NCBI GenBank assembly: GCA_004009845.1
Contig: RMBW01000053.1
Span: 1 to 64,000, forward strand
Direction of reading: 5' to 3'
Length of the DNA: 64,000 bases
Origin: Davidsoniella eucalypti
Lineage: Eukaryota; Ascomycota; Sordariomycetes; Microascales; Ceratocystidaceae
How positions within the stretch are numbered: the first letter of the stretch is position 1; the number at the start of each line of letters is the position of its first letter. This document shows positions 58,577-64,000 of this stretch, in pieces. The translations under genes were made by a program, and so were the position numbers. A model generated the notes under the pieces. That model saw only the letters and a program-made list of their open reading frames with translations, was not told the DNA's origin and searched no databases.

Positions 58577-60626
58577 GATAGTGGCAAGTAGTAAAGAGTA
58601 AGAGTAGCAACAGCAACGCTATCATCGCAGGTACTACTTGCCCTCTCTGAAATGCTCCTGGTAGGGCTCTTACATCCTTCTTTTCCCTGAAATCCTCGTT
58701 TTCGCTGAAGCAGGTTGAACGGATGACAGCTCTTTTGATGTGATACTAGCTGGTGTGCTTTGACTCTCTTAACTTGTATTTACTCCGTGTTTGGCATACT
58801 CGCGTTTCCTCCATTGCCGCTGGCCTAGGTTCAGGGCTCTAGACACAAGCCTCGCGACAATTGAAGTGTAGTAATGGGAAAGGGACAATGGGTGAGGGGA
58901 AAGGAGGGGGATGGGGGGAGGGGCATCTCTGTATCTAGCCATCTCTTTCATTGTCAGTGGCAGTACAAGCCAGTCTTTTTTTCTCTTGGTACCGTTATGC
59001 TTCGTCTTGAGTGATCTAGATGGCCCAGTCACTACGGCAATTCTCAGCTGTCTGGAAATACAACCTGGCTGGCCCAGTTCATGGATCGATCCCTTCGATC
59101 CAAACCTACTTGACAAGTGACCTAACTAACCCTTTACACGAGAAGGCATATATTGCGTCTATTTTTTCTAACCTTTTTATTTATTACTGTATAGCTCTGA
59201 AACTTGTACAGCATCATACATACGAAGACATGAAGCAAAATCAAAAGAAAAAAAAGAAAAAAAAGAAAAAGAGCCATTAAAAACATAATTATTGTCGATA
59301 GATGCAAACACAATACAAGACGTCTTGAGTATAATTTAAGGACTAGCAAGCGATGCTTAAGAAACATTCATAATAATATATGTGTAATAGGCACCACAGG
59401 CCCCGTCTCAAGCATGTTCCTTTGACACCTTGCAGTACAAGTACATACTAAAGACACGATCAAAGACAGCAGCATCAGAGACAACAACTTCATACATATA
59501 CCACGCCATATAGTGCACTCTATTGTTACTGTGTCCCGCCCTGTCAAGCCAGACATCAGTGTGTATCTGTGTTTCTATATGAAAATGTTTCTACGTATTA
59601 CTCCTCCTGCACGATAGAAAGGTCAATCTGCTCGGAGAGAGCCATTACTACAGTGCTGTTGGTGTTGCTCTTTGACCTTCAACCTCAAACAACCATGGAT
59701 GAGTTTAACAGGCGCCAATGTTTCCAACAGGATCACTGTGACTTTGCCATGCCTTCGTATATGTGTATATATTATATTGCTGCTAGTGGTATTCAGACAC
59801 TTAACACGCCGTTTCTTCTTCGCCATCTTATCGTGAATCTTGTTGGCTTTTAATGCAGCTTTCCTCAATAAGCCTAATCAGCTATTGTCGGTTTATGGGA
59901 CAAACCATATGTAAATCTAATTGTCAATGCCGAGTTGAAGTAATGCAGGGAAAGCAAGTGCACAGGGCAGCACAAGGGAGATTTGGCCTATCCAGACCCG
60001 GGCCTAGAAAGAATTGCAAGAAGTGATTTCTATTCTCGATCTTTTTTACGTGCTCTTATCCTCCGCAGAAGATAGGAATAGTTCATAGCTATAACGCCTG
60101 GGCTAGTGCAATAAACAGCCAGCATATAAACTTGATATATGTACATATCTTAATATATCGACATACATGTAGTACTTTCCGACATAGATACAAACACGGA
60201 AAACACTCTGGATTAGAAGCAGGCCAAGCAAGTCGTTTTGCGCTATTGCTACTATCAACACGCCTTCGCCTTGCTTCCCATCCAAGTTGGGTAGTAGGCG
60301 CGAACAGACTCGCCAACACCTCTTTTTGTTTTTTTTTTGTTTTTTTCTTGTTCTAGTCGACCTCGCGGTCAGGAAATCAGGATTCCGACTAAAGAGTCTG
60401 AGAGGTTATTTTAGTTCCAGTGCAACTTCGAGTCCAAGCTAGGAAAATCTTCCTTTTTGCAACGAGTTGGTCGGAAAACAGACCAAACCTTCAGCTTCTT
60501 CGGGCTTTTTGATCCGGGATATCCAAAGAGATATAACTAAGTGTTGCCTTGGCTTCCACTGCAACGCTCTCTTCCAGCTCGGCCGCAGAAAAGGGCATTC
60601 GGTCTATCCGCATAGCTCTTGAGCCC

Positions 60627-60647
60627 TTTTTTTTTTTTTTTTTTTTT
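60627..60647. repeat. Poly(T) run of 21
   Basis: Twenty-one consecutive T on the plus strand. It could be the A tail of a minus-strand retroposed fragment, but no source sequence is recognisable beside it. Confidence 0.9.
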
Positions 60648-63600
60648 GCAAGTAGGGGTATATCCAAGTCTTGAATCAGTATCTCAAGACGCTCATTGTA
60701 AAAAGCAATATCATCCAAACGTTAACTATAGTGAAAATGGCGTCTGTATAACCCCTCATAGCCCAAAGGCTTTCTTTTCCTTCCCCTCTTTGGCCGTGAA
60801 TTAGGTACCCGGACAACGCCCTTGCTTTGCTATGCGGATGCTATAGTGCCGTTTACAGGCAGATTCTATCTGTAGTCTCTCCGCGGCAACTCGGTAATCC
60901 TAGATAGTAGGGTCATAGGATCTATTCTGTCTCGCTTCAGCCATCAACTCAGTTTCCATTCACTGCCTTCTTGCAGGGCAAAAGCAGGCAGACAGGCAAT
61001 CAAGCAAGAAAGACAACCATACAGACCTCGTGCGCAGCTGAGATTTGCCTCGTCTGTTGTTTGTCTATTTGTGACTCTGTAGGCGTTTGTAGATGTAGCG
61101 TAAGAAACAAAAGTATAAACTCCGCCGAAGCTTGGGCTCTCCAGTGATAGAAGCTCGCCCTTTAGCATGACTATTTTAAATCTTTCTACTGCTCAAGTCT
61201 GTTGGTAGCCGCTCGGTTGAAAACTCGTATAGTCAAGATAGCGTGACTTAGCAAAGCAACTAAGCCCTGTTGTCCAACCCATCTGTCGACGGCCCTTTCA
61301 GCTTCTTTCTTCTCGGCCTTCGTTCCAAACGGCCCTCTCGTTTCCACTACTTGCTGTTTCTTTACTCTCCGGAGAATATGCGACTGGTCGTTGTTTCTAT
61401 ATCTATATGTCTGGTGCCGTCGGCCTGGCTCACAAACTAACTGCCACGTACGCTTTGCGAGACCAACAATGTTCCGAGGTCCGTGTTCCTAGCAGATATC
61501 AGACTTGTTGATAATTAAAGAGGGTGGCATCTATGGCCAGTATTGAGGCTAGCTCTTTCAGCCATAACTGAGTTGTTTCTATCTACATATGTAGATGGCG
61601 CCTAACTCAGTCAGGCTCGCCGATGATACACTATATCTTAACCTTATTAATGTCACAAGCTAAACAGACAGCTCCTTTTCATTGATCTATATGTCAAGAG
61701 TTATATGTCTAGGAAATATATTGATGTTGTAGCCTCAAGGCCATCATATCACTTCCAAGACTTATTGGTAACATACTGTTTCTACAGCCAACTCACCATA
61801 GCCAATACTTGCAATAATTCAGTCGCCTTATGGCCCCACGTCACGTATTGGTATCGCTGTGTAATATTGGATTCTGCGTTACAAAACGAGGCCATTACAG
61901 AGTGATATTATTTCTACCATAATGGATAGACGCGATAGAGAGGGTGTTATCGAGATATTGGCTAGCAATTTTCTCACAACTCCAAGACATCATCATCACC
62001 CTGTGGAAATGATAAGCCGTAGCCAGATCATGGCATTGACCTGTTTTACTGTTATTTTATTTGTTTTCTTACTAGGCTTGCAGGCCGTAACCGAAACAAT
62101 ATGTCAAGCAAAGCAGGCCATGCTAGTTAGTTTGCTTTACCACTAGGTTTTGCATGCTACGATGTTTATCCATGTCCAAGAATCCATTACAGGATTCTGC
62201 TATATTCATGCAAGTCACAATGCCAAAGTAACTCAATTTTGCAAGATTCGTCTATGGACAGGTGAGACTGAAGCAATGAAAAAAAAAACTAGGTCATGCT
62301 GCCGGAATCGTAGTATTGATTTTTGTTTTGTTTCTTGGGTACATCAGTAGCCATCTTGGAGTAAATCTACCTTTAGTTACATCATCGAACGTCCGTCTAC
62401 GTCTTCATTCGGTCTGGCATCATACAGCACTGCCTATGAGCATCTTCGTGCTCATAGAAGGTGTCATTCGGAAGCTCTCATGCTAGTTGCAGAGGAATAC
62501 TGCGACTACAACGTATCTACCCGTTCTTTGCCTACTTTTCTCCCCTCTTCTCGTCAAGGACTGCAAGGACCAGTGCTTGAACATTTTGGCACGATACTAG
62601 TCATAGTAGGTTCGGTGTGCCTGTTGCATTGTGTCACCATGACACCAAGTTCTGTTGTGTCGTGAAGAATCGTGCAGCAGCATGGGCGAATGCTATCGTT
62701 TCACCTGTTTGGGGTCGGCTCTTTGAAGTGGCTTGCGTACATATATGCTGCTTAGCACACATACAGATACATTGTAGTGCATGTTGCCGTACTTTTGCTG
62801 CAGGGCCATCGTTGCATTCCGGATAACAAAGCGAATCACAGCGGAGAGTACTTATCTATCATATTATGTGCAATATGGCCTGCAGAAAGGAAGTTTTCTT
62901 TTTTGCACTTTCTCCATTACACCATGTGTCACTACTGCTCTGGTTTAGGACGGACTCTATCTATGCAAGGCGAGATGATAAGCCTAGGGGCATAGCAGCT
63001 GTATCTGTAGAGCTCTGTGTGTGCCTACAGCAGTAGTGTCTCTAATCATATAGACGGATGCGCATCTATTGCAATTGTAGTATCGGTGCTACGGTCGAAG
63101 CTGCAACAACGCAAGGGCCGAGACGTCGTATTGCTAGCCTAGGGCGATATTGTTATTTATATGTATGCAATGTCATCGCCAGCCTACGGAGAGTGGCAAT
63201 TTTGATCCTAGTGCTAGGAAGCCCTATTAGTATCCGTTTAGAAGGTCTGGGTAAATGTTCTTCGGGCCAACTAGAAGTTCTTAGTGGCATATCTCGTTGC
63301 TCGACCAGAAAACTTGCTATGAGCCGCGCTGCATGCCATAGGGTTAAACCCTTGACATCTGCCCTAGTCCTCTCGTGTACAATCCTGCATATTTACGGCC
63401 GTAGCAGAGAGCAAAATCAACATATTTGTTGCTAGCGGGGTTTTAGTTAGTTCTTCGTCACCTTTTGGCTGGTCACGCTAAAGGTTTTCACGAAAGAGGC
63501 TGGGGATTTCTTTTGGGTGGCACGTATTTGTGTATATTTGTTCGACAAAGCCATTCAAATACCAATATCAAGAAAGGGCGTATGACAGATGCTGAATCAT

Positions 63601-64000
63601 CACGTTAGTATGGAAAATCTAATTCGGGAAAGTTACAAGCAAAAAAGGCGCATAGAACAAAAAAACAAAGTCGTTTCGAAGAAACAGGCTTGTGACGGAT
63701 TTCACGGACCGATTTTTAAAGTACGCAATTCTTTTTTAAACTGCTGATCAGTCTTATCATCCATATTTGAGTCTATCGCGCTAGCCACCACGTTACAATG
63801 TATGTATACAATACTGTAAGATGCAGCCTAAAGGTACTGCCTGCGATTATACCGCATCACTAGAGAACTACTTATGAACTGCTTATTTCGTATCGTGGCG
63901 TTTTGGTCTTTGGGCTGCAAGACCTATGTCTGTTTCCTCCAGGTCAGGTAGGTAAAAGACACATCTATTGATGCATGAAAGCTCTTATTTAAGTGAAAGA

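Larger units (their letters stand above)
57115..64000. other. 6.9-kb region upstream of vib-1 with no recognisable gene
   Basis: No frame above about 125 codons and none with family features is present on either strand. The first 1.3 kb is probably vib-1 leader and promoter. Structure seen includes a run of G at about 57830-57838, an ATAC microsatellite (58547-58576), a 21-T run (60627-60647), and a perfect 16-bp palindrome ATCTACATATGTAGAT (61581-61596). Long non-coding transcripts, or a gene with many small exons, cannot be excluded from sequence reading alone. Confidence 0.5.

Noticed and set aside
59221..59277. Lys-rich C-terminus of an 86-codon frame
   Set aside because: It is produced by an A-rich simple repeat, with no other coding signal.
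60491..60718. 75-codon minus-strand frame through the poly(T) run
   Set aside because: The frame depends on the homopolymer (poly-Lys) and has no recognisable homologue.
1..64000. tRNA, rRNA, snRNA genes and CRISPR arrays
   Set aside because: I checked TTCGA/TTCAA-type T-loop contexts by eye and found none with a plausible clover leaf. There are no spaced direct repeats of CRISPR type, and the DNA is eukaryotic.

Overview
This is a eukaryotic window, almost certainly nuclear DNA of a filamentous ascomycete (Pezizomycotina). The evidence is short GT-AG introns (about 52-136 bp) with CTAAC/CTAAT-like branch sites, pyrimidine-rich promoters, a VIB-1/XprG-type Ndt80 regulator, a flavin monooxygenase fused to a DUF6314-like domain, and relics of fungal repeat families (MULE, Tad-like LINE, FunK1). 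I cannot name the genus. I see no rRNA, tRNA or CRISPR.

Layout. 1-829: 5' part of a Ser/Pro-rich protein leaving the window on the left (minus strand). 830-6958: gene-poor AT-rich DNA holding a 1.15-kb Mutator-like (MULE) relic with ~150-bp terminal inverted repeats, a nested repeat fragment and telomere-like repeats. 6959-24189: compact housekeeping block with BET2 (Rab geranylgeranyltransferase beta), an unrecognised zinc-finger protein, MSH3 (mismatch repair), an FMO-DUF6314 fusion, SVP26/TEX261 (ER-Golgi cargo receptor), a FunK1 kinase pseudogene and BUD23 (18S rRNA methyltransferase). 26331-27669: three-RRM RNA-binding protein of the Nam8/Ngr1/Csx1 group. 32392-45736: three co-directional genes, a UBX5/UBXN7-like Cdc48 adaptor, a GCKIII-like Ste20 kinase and the proteasome factor ECM29. 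46467-52500: accessory-looking stretch with a deleted Tad-like LINE, an orphan kinase-like pseudogene, a DUF2011-like gene and a PD-(D/E)XK-like fungal protein. 54997-57114: VIB-1/XprG. 57115-64000: 6.9 kb with no gene I can support.

The genes are mostly independent housekeeping or regulatory genes and not a pathway cluster. The UBX adaptor and ECM29 both act in the Cdc48/proteasome system, but the kinase between them gives no reason to think of an operon-like unit. I found no convincing new multi-gene system. The most informative unusual items are the layered transposon relics, the kinase-like pseudogene broken only by two in-frame TAG codons, the stand-alone nuclease-fold-like gene, a 17-bp hairpin in the MSH3/FMO divergent promoter, and long pyrimidine-rich tracts downstream of two minus-strand regulator genes. 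All exon structures were inferred by eye from splice motifs and family conservation.
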